DNA of 64,000 nt from Cryptomeria japonica (lineage: Eukaryota; Streptophyta; Pinopsida; Cupressales; Cupressaceae). The notes under the pieces were generated by a model. The model saw only the letters and a program-made list of their open reading frames with translations. It was not told the DNA's origin and searched no databases. This document shows positions 20,928-32,540 of the stretch, in pieces. The first letter of the stretch is position 1, and every line of letters starts with the position of its first letter. The position numbers and the translations under genes are program-made. Where the stretch lies: NCBI RefSeq assembly GCF_030272615.1, contig NC_081413.1, positions 181,608,951 to 181,672,950 on the forward strand, read 5' to 3'.

Positions 20928-22189
20928 TCACTTACCAATTGGTCCTTTTCCTTCATATTCATTTTTTTGCATAATTTCATAACCTTTGCCATATTGTTTT
21001 ATGGGAATATTAACTTCTACTACTATTGCTATAGTTTTATCTTCATCCTTGTACAACCAACCAAGAATGTCTTTGTCTTCATTTTCTTCTTCAAGAGTTC
21101 CAACACTAACAAATGTCCCTTTAAACATATGGTTTGATCTTTTTGATGTCTTTGATTGAATATCTGTAGGCTTTCCATATGACTTAGAGGAAAGTTGAAA
21201 ATTATGCAAAGAATATTTTCCCATTCCTTCATCATTTAATTTGAGCTTTTCCTCAAAAGTTTCCCATAACTTTGCTTGAATTTCTTTGGTAGGATATATT
21301 GATTCTCTGTTATGTGGAACTCTTGTATCTTGTGTTGGCTTCAAATTATTGCAATATTGACTAGACTCTGCAATTATAGTGATCTCTTGTCCTTCATGAG
21401 GAAATTTCACACATTGATGATATGTAGAAGGAACTTCTTGCATCTTGTGAATCCATGGTCATCCTAGAAGAATGTTGCAAGATAGGTTCAAATCTAAAAC
21501 CTGACACAATGTATCCCTTTCCACAGGTCCTATTTTTATTGGTAGCACAACAGTTCCTTTAGAAGAACGTTTTGCTTCATCATAAGCCTTGATGGTTATT
21601 TTCTTTTTCGGGTCTACTGCATTTTTGAATATCCCAAAGCTTTTATCAAAATTAATGCACAAATGTTTAAGCCAGCTCCTCCATCTATGAGTGCATGTTT
21701 AATACAAGTTTTATTAATGGAGACTTCAATATGTAAGGGAGCATTGTGAGGATGTTGTAAGGATGTGTCATCATTTTCAGAAAATGATAAGCAATGAGGA
21801 GCTATAAGGTGCCCTACCATGTTTTGGAACTGATCTACATCTAAATCTTTTGAAACTGTTATTTCCACTAAAGCTTTCTCCAAAATTTCCTTATGCATAG
21901 GTGAAACCTTGAGAAGTTCTTGAATTGATATTTGAGCAGGTATTATTTGTAATTTCTCTACTACATTGTATTGTTGTGATGTGGATGTTGGGTCTTTTGC
22001 TATACCTAGAAAGGTAACCTTTACTTTGCTTCTCTTAATACCATTGATTGGCTCTGAAGATGGATTATCTTTAATAATTATTACATTTACCACATCATCA
22101 CATGTATAAGTGTAAATCACTTTGACTTTTCCTTTGTCATCTTTTATTTGGGATGGTTCACCTTTGTCATAATTCGGAAGTGGAGTTTT
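20928..22189 (-). pseudogene. gypsy-2 retropepsin-type protease region
   Basis: The active-site motif is ALIDGGAGLNI near 21690, matching the D-S/G-G-A pattern of plant gypsy proteases. The second motif, LLG-stop-PWIH near 21450, is the LGRPWI motif with Arg turned into TGA, a CpG-type change. The stretch before it (22189-21750) has a helical bundle-like linker (QIIPAQISIQELLKVSP, MVGHLIAPHCLSFSEND). Downstream, 20928-21443 is an open 171-codon frame of unknown content (EEKLKLNDEGMGKYSLHNF). The protein would cleave Gag-Pol. Confidence 0.75.
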
Positions 22190-22620
22190 AAAAGCCAGGT
22201 GTGATCTATTTGTCTTATGGCTATCCACTGTGATGGTTCCATTATTGATTAGATCTTGGATAAGGTGTTTCAATCTTTGACAATCATTTGTTAGGTGTCC
22301 TTTATTCTGATGGTAATTGCAAAAATGATTGTCATTCCACCAATTTGGCTTGACTGGTGGTTCATAACTTCTTGCTTTTGGTAAAATAATCAATTTGTTG
22401 TTAAGCATAGTTTTTAGAGCTGATTCCAAAGGTTCTCCAATGTTTGTGAATTTCCTCTGAGGGTTGGAGAAAAAGGACTTGGCTTTATTGTTTTTTGGAT
22501 TGTTATTGCTTGGGATTTGACTTGATAGATTTAAAATTGGTTGTTGTTGTTTTGTAGTACTATTATCGTCATTTCCTTCATTGCTGACATTCCTATTCTT
22601 TGACTAGAACTTGGGTTTGT

Positions 22621-22653
<33 letters not shown>

Positions 22654-23766
22654 GGTTGTAAAGTTTTAGCTCTCCTTTAGTTACCATTGCATTCTCTATT
22701 TTCAGACCATTCTCGATCATTTTGGCAAGAAGGAGGACACTACATTCTTAGTCGATAACTCATTTCATTGATAAGATTATCAATGAATATGTCCATCTTT
22801 TTTTGATCAGATACATCTTGGGGATACCTATTAAACATGCATTTCCATAGTTGTAAGAAGATAATAAAAGATTCACCATTCTTTTGTTTAACATTGTAGA
22901 GATCTAGCATTGTTATCTCATTCCTTATATTGTAGGAGTATTGTGGAATAAATCTATTCACAAGTTCTTCAAAAGATTTGATTCCGGATGGTAATCTTGA
23001 AAACCACTCCATTGATTGTCCATTTAAACTCCTAGGAAAAAGACGCATAAGGTAAGTTTCATCATGAGCAAATTCCATGCTCATAGTACAAAACTCCCTA
23101 ATGTGATCCCGAGGATTAGATTTTCCATCATATTTGTCATATTTAGGAATCTCACAATGTTGCGGAAATATTATCATGTTCAAATTTTTATCGAAAGGAT
23201 ATGGGCATATATCTTCTAATGAATAGTTCTTGGAGCTTGTTCCATTTTGCATGTCTTGTATTTGTTGTTGTAGAGTTTGCATTTGTTGAGTAAGTTTTGA
23301 TAATGGATTATCCACATAGTTTCTCTTCGTGAGTTCTTTTATAACTACACTCTTTTCTTGTGTCATCCCTTTCTTTCCTGGTTTCTTCATGACTTTCTTT
23401 GTTCACATCTTCATTGTTTGGATCATCTATGTTTTGGGTGTTACTTGCCTCCATATCTTGTTTCGATCTTTCTATGTTAAAGTATTGTGGTAGTTTAGCT
23501 CCAGATTTTGCCAACATCAAAAGATATTTCTCTTTTTGCTTTGTCAATAATTTTTCCATTAGCCTCAAATTTGAAATCTTGCTCGAGGTCTCTGATGGTG
23601 CTATTGACTGCTTCTTCATCAATAGTGGTAAACCCAAAAGTTTGAAATATGAGATTATCTTCTTCCTCCATTTGTTGTTGTTTTCTAAGTTGTTTGTATT
23701 AAGCTCTAGTCCAAACTGGCATGTGATTATTTCAAAATTATTGAAATTTCCAAAGGACAAAGTCAA
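22190..23766 (-). pseudogene. gypsy-2 gag
   Basis: The capsid-like core is open at 22740-23390 (IPKYDKYDGKSNPRDHIREF, YLMRLFPRSLNGQSMEWFSR, SFEELVNRFIPQYSYN, DIFIDNLINEMSYRLRM), the retrotransposon gag domain of plant gypsy elements. An N-terminal part lies in another frame (23308-23766), ending in a highly charged KESHEETRKERDDTRKE stretch. The nucleocapsid motif near 22260-22340 is FCNYHQNKGHLTNDC, the C-x2-H-x4-H-x4-C form typical of Tat gag. A poly-Asn/Gln stretch from a trinucleotide repeat sits between core and knuckle. At least two frameshifts. Confidence 0.85.
22624..22653. repeat. (TTG)n trinucleotide microsatellite in gypsy-2 gag
   Basis: About ten uninterrupted TTG units, read as a repeated AAC/CAA codon on the coding strand. 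It falls in the linker between capsid and knuckle of a dead gag, so it may have expanded after inactivation. Confidence 0.85.
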
Positions 23767-25898
23767 TAGGTGAATATTGGTTTAGGAAGATATGCTTTGT
23801 TGATTTTACTGCTATTGTTTGTTCATTGTGATAAAGCATCTCTTTGTTGAAAATAACGTCTTTTTAAAATTTCACCGTCAAACTCTATACCACAGCCACA
23901 TAAGTAGTGACAAAAATGGTTTAGGAATGTCCTATGTTTTAATAAGATCTTGCAATTGATATACAAGAATATTATTCTTTTTTGAGTAGCTTTATAACTG
24001 GGTTTTCTTTTCTTAAGGTGATACTTAAAAGTCATATAAGCATTTGACAATTTTCAAGTTTATTTGATTTCAATTTTGGTGCAATTCTGATTTTGATATA
24101 ACCTAGGTTCAAAATAGGAAAGATATATCCAAGATTACAAACCTAGTATAGATTGATCAAGCTTCGTGATAGAGGATTTGATTATCCTAATGAGAGAATT
24201 GACAATGATGTTGATTTTTTTGCACTTAAGATGTTTGAATCAATAGCTTGTTGAATGCTGATGTTTATAGAACTTCTTGGGAATAACCTGTGGGATTAGT
24301 GACCTAGTTGTTTGAGCTAGTTTGACAATACGTGATGGTTTAGAGATAAGCCTACTTCAAGAATTATTTTGATACTGACATTTTGACACTTTGGTTTTGA
24401 TTTGGTGTTTCAAGTGTTGGAAAGATTTTGTATTACCCTTTTGATCAAACTTTTTCAGCAATTTGTTGGATTTTTTCTCACGCGTAAATGATAATTTTCT
24501 TCAATTTTTGACCATTTGGAACATGTAACAAACATAGAAGACACAATTTCTAATACACAAAATGCACAAGCAAGTACAAATCTTATGGCAGTCTGAGATA
24601 ATAGTTGTTGAATCTCACATGGGGTTTCCCCTGAGGTTATGCTATTCAAAGCGGATATTTTGATGCTTGACCCCACTGGCTCCACCCTCAGCACTCACTT
24701 CTTCGGGGAAGACAAGCACTAGTTTCCATGAAAACTCCCCATGGCAAACTTTATATCTCTACTAGGAACCGTATGTGTGTGAGCTACTTCAGAGGTCCAA
24801 CCTCCTACGCCAACAACTAGAAGTATTTTGGCAACTAGTACAAGTGGTTTTTAGTAAAGGCTTCTGGTCATGTGGCCATACATGCGGCACTTTTAGCTCT
24901 GTAAATATAGAAGGTTCTTGGCCTATAGAGGTTACGCTCCATAGCATTTATGGGGAAACATATTGTCGGTATGAACTTATCAACACATGTTGTTTGGGAC
25001 TTTCGTCATAAACACGATTTATTTATAGTAGATTGGAAGGACTCAGTATTAGCTCATTTCCACTTTAGGTCATTCCCCTCTCACTGGCCCCCTCAAGGCA
25101 GCTCAAGAAGGTAGGCCCTCTAAAGGATTTAATTTCTTGAAAGTAAAGAAAGCATAAAAGAGTGGGTTTGGCTTTTTGGTCACCCGATTAAGGGGAGAGC
25201 ATATACCTACCACTTTCGAGACATGGAATATAAGTGTTATTTTTAACCTTTTCAAAGCAATTGTTGGCTAAGTCCTATTTGGAGATGTTGCTCCAACAAG
25301 CATGGTGTTTATTTTAGCTTTTTACAAAGTCTATGTGCAACTATTTTAGAGAAGTTACTAAAAATGCAAGTTGCATGTTGTCAATTTATCCTCTTAGTTA
25401 GACTAAATGAACAAGACATGATATATTACTTCCCAAAATAAGGCCTTTAATTAACTAGATGAGGAAATGCATAAAATTTGCCTTAAACACCATCCTGCAC
25501 ATGCATGTTAGTAGTATGAAAAATCTAATTTCTTGGACATTCCGACCTACAAGAAAATTTTGTTAGTTGGAAACAAAAATGCTATTCTAACATATGCGCT
25601 ATTTTTCTCCTCAAATGTGCTAATCTTTAGAGAAAAAGCGCTAACCTAGACTACAAAAGTATTGCTTTGCGGATACAAAAGTGTGATTTCTTTAATAAAT
25701 GCACTAATCTAGAGGAAAAAAGTGCTAACCGACAATGCTAATGCACATATTTTTAGACAAAAGCGCTAACTTGCATAGCAAATGCGCTAACCTATCAACC
25801 AAAAGCACTATTAGAATTCATACATGCATGAATCTGCATCACAAATGTGTTAATTTTACTTTTTGTGAGATTTTTAAAGGTATATGCGAGGTCCATGA
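23767..25898 (-). other. gypsy-2 long 5' leader
   Basis: This 2.1 kb lies between the primer site and gag. No coding domain is visible on either strand; short frames (24455-24694, 24775-25011) look accidental. Long leaders before gag are usual for Tat elements and may contain packaging or translation signals, but I cannot point to one. The end nearest the primer site holds the GCGCTAA motif array. Confidence 0.6.
25590..25860. repeat. GCGCTAA motif array in gypsy-2 leader
   Basis: About ten copies of a short motif occur in 270 bases, best kept as AAGCGCTAACCT, AAGCGCTAACTT and ATGCGCTAACCT. Decayed forms include AAGTGCTAACC, ATGTGCTAATC and AAGCACTA. GCGC to GTGC or GCAC is the expected result of CpG decay. 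Spacing is irregular (15-35 bases). It sits next to the primer site, so a role in RNA packaging or dimerisation is conceivable but unproven. Confidence 0.6.
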
Positions 25899-25916
25899 GC
25901 CCCACAGTGGGCGCCA
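25899..25916 (-). promoter_or_regulatory. gypsy-2 primer binding site candidate
   Basis: The minus strand reads TGGCGCCCACTGTGGGGC, three bases inside the end of the LTR (LTR end GTCGACACA). TGGCGCC openings followed by such a sequence are common at plant gypsy primer sites. I do not assign the tRNA with confidence. No CpG in it has decayed, in contrast to the gypsy-3 site. Confidence 0.7.
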
Positions 25917-25919
25917 AAA

Positions 25920-27050
25920 TGTGTCGACTTGAATTTCATCCTCAGAATGCTACCTGCAACAAGTTAGTTTCACAGAATACAAATGGAAATGCTACAAGAA
26001 ATCCAAACTCAACCAATGAAACTACATGAAATACACATGAAATAAAAATATTAATATTTACCTTCATGGTTTATGTCTCATTGTGTCCTAACTCCACTGT
26101 TCTTGGTTGCAGATGGTGTGCTCTTAGACAATGCACTGATAGCTTCCAAGATGGCATATGAAGAATGGACTGATAATTTATAGTTAACTGATACTATGAT
26201 ATGCAATACTACATGATTATGCTAAAATGATTATGCTATATGATAATTGTTATTTGCTTCAAGATTAAAACTCACGGATGCATAAGTTTGACAAATAATT
26301 TTCTTGAAAATGCACTTGAAGTCTAAGTCTCTCTCAATTGAAGCTCTTGATTTTATAGACCTTGAGAGATTGAGATGATGTGGCTTAGATCAACGATCAT
26401 AATCAGATCTGCAAATTTGGATGGCTGTGAACAAAGGTGAAGGTTGAGAGAAAGGGGGAAGGAGAAGACAAGTGTCACTCATCTCAACTTGACTGTGTTG
26501 CTAACTGAGGGAATCAAGGGATGGTTGGAGAAGATTTAGGCATGATAGGACAAGTGGACTCAAGTCCTTCCTAAGATGTAGGGGGTGTTGGAGAGAATAT
26601 AGAAGATGGTAATGAAATCTGTGTACGTACACCATATTCATTAAATTTGGTGGTTGAAGATAAATGAAGAATTAATATTTAAGAAATATTAATTTCCTTA
26701 GCCACATGTTTGATGAGTTGGCAAAGAGAAGATGACGTGGAGATGGAAGGTGAGTTGGAAGAGGGGGATTAAATAATTTAAGAAATTATTTAATATTTGA
26801 GACTATAGGATAGGAGAATAGTTATTAAATATTAGATATTTAATTGATTGAATGAGATAATTAAATATTAGATATTTAATTATTTTAGAGGAATAGAATA
26901 GATGAATTAATTAAAAATATTAATTAATAGAAAGACATGAAATAAATTAAATAAATTAATCTTTTCACATTAACTATTTAATAGAAGAAATAAACATTAA
27001 ATAAATATATAATATTTATTTAATCACTCATAGCCAATTTTATGTGTATA
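25920..27050 (-). repeat. gypsy-2 5' LTR
   Basis: The LTR begins TGTGTCGACTTG on the plus strand next to the primer site. It probably ends near 27050 at TGTGTATACAC, where gypsy-3 coding sequence starts. A minus-strand TATA-like TCTATAAAAT lies near 26350. The high-coordinate part (26630-27010) is very AT-rich with repeated ATATTTAATTATT, as in many gypsy U3 regions. No partner LTR was found, so the outer boundary rests on the change of sequence type. Confidence 0.6.
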
Positions 27051-29213
27051 CACCTCCTGTAGCCAAGTACCAATAAAACCCTTTCATCTTTTCCATCCTA
27101 GTCCACCTAGCTTCCTCTGTGGCCTCTTCATATGGTTTGTGTGTAGCCTTGGATCCCATCAATGGCCACATAAGGATAGGTGGCTGAAATATCAAGGGTA
27201 CCCAATTATTGCTTTTTGTCCTACCCAAGTGGATATACTTGGGAGCTCTTTGCTTGGTTGCATGATAATTATGCACTGAATGGGGTTCACCCTACTTTAG
27301 GTCTTCTGGAAGACTATTCCAACATTGAACTAGACATTGAACTGTAACTTGATTCTCATTTCCAACCAAATTCTCATACTCCTCAAATGCTTCCAATCTC
27401 AATGGTAAAACTTGGCTTCTGACATTTGGTCTAGTCAACAAATTTTGCTAGTCATAGTACATATGTCGTGGGTTTTTAGCCTTATCTCTGAGTGGCAATA
27501 GGCAATCAAACTCCAAATTCATGTGCATTCCAACCCATGTTCCCATACTAATTTCATTCTGTATCCATGACATCAATGCTTTTAACAGAATGTCACTAAT
27601 ATACAGTAAGGGATTTCATTCATTGTTAGAAGAGACAACATAATTATGAAAATAAAATTCACATAACAAATTCTTAATGGTTGTAGGAGAGTTTTGATAA
27701 AAATTATAAAATTCCTGCGAAGTATCCAAAGAAGGACTAAGATCCCTAACAATGCGATTTAGCTTGAAACATAAATACTGTTCCTTAAAATATAAAGCAT
27801 AAACTCTCGGTGAATCCCTTCATTGCATTAACTCAAGAACCATGTGTGCTACAGTGTCTACTTTGGTTTGCAATTTAACAATTTGATTGTCCCTCTTTTC
27901 AATTTCTTTCTGTTTCTTATCAATTATTCCTTGTAGCCTAGTCCTTTCTATCTCCCACTCTCTATAAAATGTAAGTGCAATGGATAAACTAGTGAGACAT
28001 GAAGGGAGCCTGTGAGTTGTTACCTGAGGGCTTGAGATCTCATCAACCAATTCTTCAAACTATTATGCTACATGTGCCAAATTTGATAGTCTTTTGGCTC
28101 CATGTCCTTCCCACGGTTGACCCTTTGTCTGACTTTCATGCCCTAATTCTAACATTTCCACATAAATGACTTCACTCACATCCCTTGTTGCTTGAGTTAT
28201 TCGTTTAACCCATTGACTCCTTAATTTCATTTCCTAAGTGGTTGTAGGAGATGTTGTTGTAGGAGAATTTTCCTTTACCTTGTGCTTTTTAGCTGTAGGA
28301 GAAACCTGCACTGCTTGAGGCCTTCCTATAGTCTCTTCCTTTGCATCACCTTTTTCTTTTTCTTTTCCTTTCCTTCTAGAAGATGCTACCCCACTTTGAG
28401 TTTGAGTGGAGGGATGTTCAATATTTGTTTCAATTACCATTTCTTCTGCATCAGGTAAGGCTTCTTCGGCAATAGGAGGTTCATTCACTGCAGAAACCCT
28501 AGGAGATGATGGTTCTCCGATATTTTCCTCTTGAGCTGCAATTTCTTTTGTAGGATATCCTTGAACTCTCCCAATGACATCTGCGAGACATCTCTGAGAG
28601 ACCATTCTACTAGCATTTTGATCAAACCATGATGACTAACAAAATGGTTACTACCCCTCTATGTTTCCTTTGTACTAATGGAGATAGGATGATACAACAA
28701 ATTTAGAACATTCATCCTTTGGCCATGCCGCAAATGACTCAATAATTTGAAATGAACAAAATGCAGGTTGGAGTACCTACCATCACATGTTATATATTTC
28801 ATCACATAAAATGCAACCTATGGTCATTCTGTTGGAAGAGATGTCCATTTAGTTCCTTTCTTGTCCACACTCAGAGGTTTGTCAGCTGGATGAGTAAATT
28901 TTGCCCTAGCACTTCTTGCATCTTTCGCCTCATGAAATAGTTCTTCATACTATGGCAACCTAGTTACTTTGGCTATTCACTACATTGTGGCAATGACCCT
29001 TAACCCTTTGACAGAGGCCTCTCCTTCACTAAATTTGCGCATGAATTCATGAGAAATTTCCTCATTAAAATCCATCAATTTTAAAATATAGTCAATCCAC
29101 CCATAGGTCCGGAAGTAATGTTCCCACTGGTTGTCCTGCAGCAAAGCATTATGAACTATAGGCTCATGATGGATAGGGGCTCCTCCCATGGCTAACTTGG
29201 CTTTCAAAAACAA
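27040..29213 (-). pseudogene. Env-position ORF of gypsy-3 (coiled coil; frameshifted)
   Basis: Pieces in order: 29213-28980 (PIHHEPIVHNALLQDNQWEH, YGWIDYILKLMDFNEEISHE); then a stop-broken stretch to about 28620 (SNLHFVHFKLLSHLRHGQRM, NLLYHPISISTKET); then a frame change into 28605-28234, an acidic/basic low-complexity region with KGKEKEKGDAKEE. A heptad-like coiled coil follows at 28050-27820 (EWEIERTRLQGIIDKKQKEI). The last piece, 27276-27040, has WPLMGSKATHKPYEEATEEA. I see no membrane segment or signal peptide. Plant gypsy elements often carry such a 3' ORF of unknown function, and it may be the counterpart of the 1758-4199 ORF. Confidence 0.6.
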
Positions 29214-29899
29214 TTACCATATAAAAATGAAAGACTAAGATACCCTACAAAATTGAAAATTCATGCTCTGAAATCCTTTACTTCTTCTTCAGTACCTTCC
29301 ATCAACTATGGTGGCAGGATGAACTAATCACTCATGCTACAAGATTTCTCATTCAAAAATGATATTAAAAAATTTAAAACTCGTGATTGACAAGGACACA
29401 TAATTATGTAACTCATAAATCGAACCATAACCCCCCCCCCCCCCCCCCCCAACTTAATATGACATGTGTCCACACATGTGAAAAAGGATAGAGGGAAGGG
29501 TATGTGGATTATACGAATCATATCAGGTAATAAGCATAATGAAAGAATAAATGCATAATTAAAGAAAAATAAATAAATAATACACATACCTACAATCATA
29601 CTAGTTAATGTTGCAATCAAATGATTACTTATTTAGGATATGAGATGAGGTGATGTGGAGTGGATGATGTGACAGAAATAAAAATAAAATGGGATGAGCT
29701 AGATGAGAATATTATTAGTGGAGAACGACATTTCTATTAAATATGGAAATGGTTATTATGAAGGCATGCATGAGGAATTTTAAGACTGTGGACCAAGAAG
29801 GTCCCTTGCAGAATCTGCAGGAACTGCGTCAAGAATGACCTCTTCAGATGTTGTAGGAACCGTGGTCTGCACTTGGTTGTCAAATTGTTGTAGGAACTA
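29214..29899 (-). other. gypsy-3 spacer between integrase and 3' ORF, with poly-C run
   Basis: No gene seen. A run of twenty C at 29431-29450 is the longest homopolymer in the window. The end near integrase (29780-29920) carries several TTGTAGGAAC or TTGTAGG motifs, part of a set found throughout gypsy-3. Confidence 0.6.
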
Positions 29900-31181
29900 T
29901 TCTTTTGTTGTAGGCTTATGATAAAGACATAGTTGATGACCATTGACCAGAAGTTTGAATCTGACTGGGTCTATTGCTATCAACCTAACTGTTTCATTTT
30001 GAAAAACTTCATCTATTTCATATGGGCCCAACCAATGTGTCTATAGCTTCCCCATAGTATCCTTATATTTGGAATCATATAGCAATGCCCAATCGCCAAA
30101 TTTAAATTTTCTCTCCTTGATATACTTATCATGTCATTTAGCATGCTAATGTTGAATAATCTTTGTATGCTAGACAACCATTTTTCTCATCTCATCTAGA
30201 GCATTCAATTGCATAATGCAATCTTTTTGTGCTTCTGAGAGAGTCATATTCAATTGAAGAGTCATCCTAAGAGTTTTATGCTCAAACTCAATGGACATCA
30301 TTATTGTTTTTCCATACACCATTTCAAAAGGTGTAAAACCAGTTATTGTCTACCATGTTGTTTAGTATGCCCAAATAGCTTCAGGAAGCCTATTTGACCA
30401 ATCTTTTTTATGAAGAGCTATTATCTTTGTAAGAATAGCTTCCAATTCCCTGTTTGTAACTTTTACCTGACCATTTGCTTGAGAATGGTAGAGTAGATTT
30501 CCCGTGTTTGATATTATATTCATTAACCAATGCTGCAATTAATGTGGAAGTAAACTATGGTCCTTGATCTGAAACAATCTCCCTTGGGACTCCATAGCAT
30601 GTAAATATTTCCTCATAGAGAAATTCAGCTACTTTATTATCTCTTGCATGTGCCATTGCTCTTGCTTCCACACATTTTGTAACATAATCAGTGCATACTA
30701 GAATATAAGATTTCCCATTGGAAGGAGGATCATTTGGTCCAACAAAATCCAATCCCCATTTGTCAAATGGGGCAACCAATATTTGGAGATACAATGGTAT
30801 TTCATCAGATTTGGTAGGCCTACCCATTCGCTGGCATCTATCACATCTTCTAGTATATTGTGTTGCATCTTTATACAAAGTTGGCCAATAATATCTCATG
30901 CTAAGGATTTTAAGTGTTGTTCTTTTAGCAACAAAATGTCCTCCACATGGCTCATCATGACATGCATGAAGGATATCATATGTTTCATCCTCTTTGACAC
31001 ACCTTCTCATGACTTGGTCATATCCAGTATAAAATAAACAATCAGCAATCCAAGAGAAATTAAAGATTTTCTCAACTAGCAACCTTCTTTCTTTAGGAGA
31101 AAAATGAGAAGGTATCTTATTAGCAGCTAAATAATTTGCAATATCAGCATACCAAGGAGTGTGATCTTTCATCAAGAACAA
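29900..31181 (-). pseudogene. gypsy-3 integrase (catalytic Glu replaced)
   Basis: The zinc finger is intact: HACHDEPCGGH, then CDRCQRMG. The core has KWGLDFVGPN (first Asp) and VSDQGP followed by TAG for the expected Gln (second Asp kept). SQANGQVKVTNRE follows, with Lys in place of the catalytic Glu through a G-to-A change. After 30555 the frame continues with stops (GFTPFEMVYGKT, then FKFGDWALLYDSK, LGPYEIDEVF and NGHQLCLYH), covering the C-terminal fold. No chromodomain. The same Glu-to-Lys loss occurs in gypsy-2. Confidence 0.88.
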
Positions 31182-31223
31182 ATGTTCATCTGGGAAAGCA
31201 TCATCTATAGCTACAGGATCATC

Positions 31224-31679
31224 CTACAAATAATCTACAACTACATTAGCTTTACCTAGTTTATCAACAATTGTAATATCAAATTTTTGCATCAATAGTA
31301 ACCATTGAGCCAATCTTCCTATAATTGAAGGCTTGTTCATGAGATATCTGATTGTTGTATGATCAACATGCACATAGATTTGATATCCTGTGATATAATG
31401 CCTGAATTTGTTAAGTGCATAAATTACTACCAACACCTCCTTCTTCATGACAATATAATTAAGCTCAGGTCCCTACATGTTTTTGCTGATGAAATAAATT
31501 GCATTCTCTGAATTATCCATCTTTTTCCCAAAAAATGCTCCTATTGCATAGTCTGATGCATCGGTATGAATATGAAAAGGCAATGACCAGTTCAGACCCT
31601 TGAGCACTAGTGCTTGATTCAAGGCATGTTTAAGCTTCAAGAAAGCTTCATGGCATGTGGAAGTCTGGTTAAACTCCAT
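31224..31679 (-). pseudogene. gypsy-3 RNase H
   Basis: Two open pieces in one frame, interrupted near 31450-31473, give the Ty3/gypsy RNase H fold: HIHTDASDYAIGAFFGKK (first Asp), YFISKNM, ELNYIVMKKEVLVVIYALNK (Glu region), and VHVDHTTIRYLMNK (Asp). After it comes the connection LGKANVVVDYL, where the family usually has Asn/Ala-Asp-Ala-Leu-Ser. It removes the RNA strand during reverse transcription. No second RNase H is present, unlike gypsy-2. Confidence 0.85.
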
Positions 31680-32540
31680 ATCCTTTAGTCAAAAGGGAAT
31701 ATAAAGGTCCTACAATTTTACTAAAATCCTTAATAAACCTTCTATAATATCCAGTATGAACATGGAAACTTCGGACATCCTTTTGCCTTGTGGGAACAGG
31801 GAGGTTTTGAATGACTTCAATTTTGGTTGGATCAACCTGTATTCTAGTTATAGAAATATGATGACCAAGAATTATGTCTTCCTGCATCATCATAAATCAC
31901 TTTTCATCAATGATAAATTGTAGTCTTCACACCTTTGCAAAACTTTCTTCAAGTTATCCAATGCTTCTTCAAATTTTGATCCATAAGTGGTGAAATCATC
32001 CATATAGATCTCCATGCTATCCTAGGAAATATTTGAAAATATGCTTATGACTGCTCTTTGAAAAGTAGTTGGGGCATTACACAACCCAAAAGGAAGAATA
32101 TAATATGCATATGTTCCCCAAGAGCAAGTAAATGTAGTCTTTTCTTGATCCTCAGGAGCAATTTGAATCTGGTTGTAGCCACTGAATCCATCCAAGAATG
32201 AAAAGTACCGCTTCCCTGCCAAGGAATATAACACTTGATCCACAAATGGTAATGGGAAATGATCTTTCCTAGTTGCCAAGTTCAAACCTCTGTAATCTAA
32301 ACATACCTGCCATTTACCTCCTTTCTTTGGAACTATGACCAAAGGTGACACCCACTGAATATCCAATATAGGATAGATAAATCTAGCATTTATTAACTTC
32401 TGCAACTCCTCTTTTACTATTTCCCTTAATGCAGGATTAATTCTTCATTGTGCTTGTCTGAGTGGTTTGTAGTCTTCTTTGATATAGATATGATGTATAC
32501 AAATCATATGATCTATTCCTTTCATATCTTTGTAATCTCA
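31669..32540 (-). pseudogene. gypsy-3 reverse transcriptase
   Basis: The frame at 32405-32022 carries IQWVSPLVIVPKKGGKWQVC, DYRGLNLATRKDHFPLPF, FSFLDGFSGYNQIQIAPEDQ and LPFGLCNAPTTFQRAV. After a stop near 32022 the active site EIYMDDFTTYG is readable at about 31990-32010 and is intact. A frame change leads into 31893-31669 (GHHISITRIQVDPTKIEVIQ, YYRRFIKDFSKIVGPLYSLL). Motif order is complete for plant Ty3/gypsy RT, but the product could not be made from this copy. Confidence 0.88.

Larger units (their letters stand above)
16127..27050 (-). mobile_element. gypsy-2: Tat-type Ty3/gypsy element, 3' LTR not found
   Basis: On the minus strand the order is LTR (25920-27050), primer site, 2.1 kb leader, gag, protease, a 1.3 kb linker, RT, RNase H, a second RNase H, and integrase. 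Two RNase H domains, the C-x2-H-x4-H-x4-C type knuckle and the long leader are hallmarks of the plant Tat lineage. Frames change several times and carry stops, so it is dead. The expected 3' LTR at low coordinates is not recognisable. A second piece of the family is at 4739-5004. Confidence 0.85.

Noticed and set aside
24430-25100. Possible second LTR or gene inside the gypsy-2 leader
   Set aside because: No TG...CA pair, primer site or repeat partner could be found, and the frames are short.
25590-25860. CRISPR-like array
   Set aside because: Motifs are 7-12 bases, irregular and diverged, in a plant retroelement leader; no repeat-spacer periodicity.
27040-27060. The 25920-27050 LTR as the 3' LTR of gypsy-3
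   Set aside because: Its start (TGTGTCGAC) does not match the gypsy-3 LTR start at 59429 (TGTTTACC), and a primer site follows it towards gypsy-2 gag. A shared boundary remains possible.
29431-29450. Poly-C run as a polypurine tract on the minus strand
   Set aside because: No TG follows it and it lies between integrase and the 3' ORF pieces. A homopolymer expansion is simpler.
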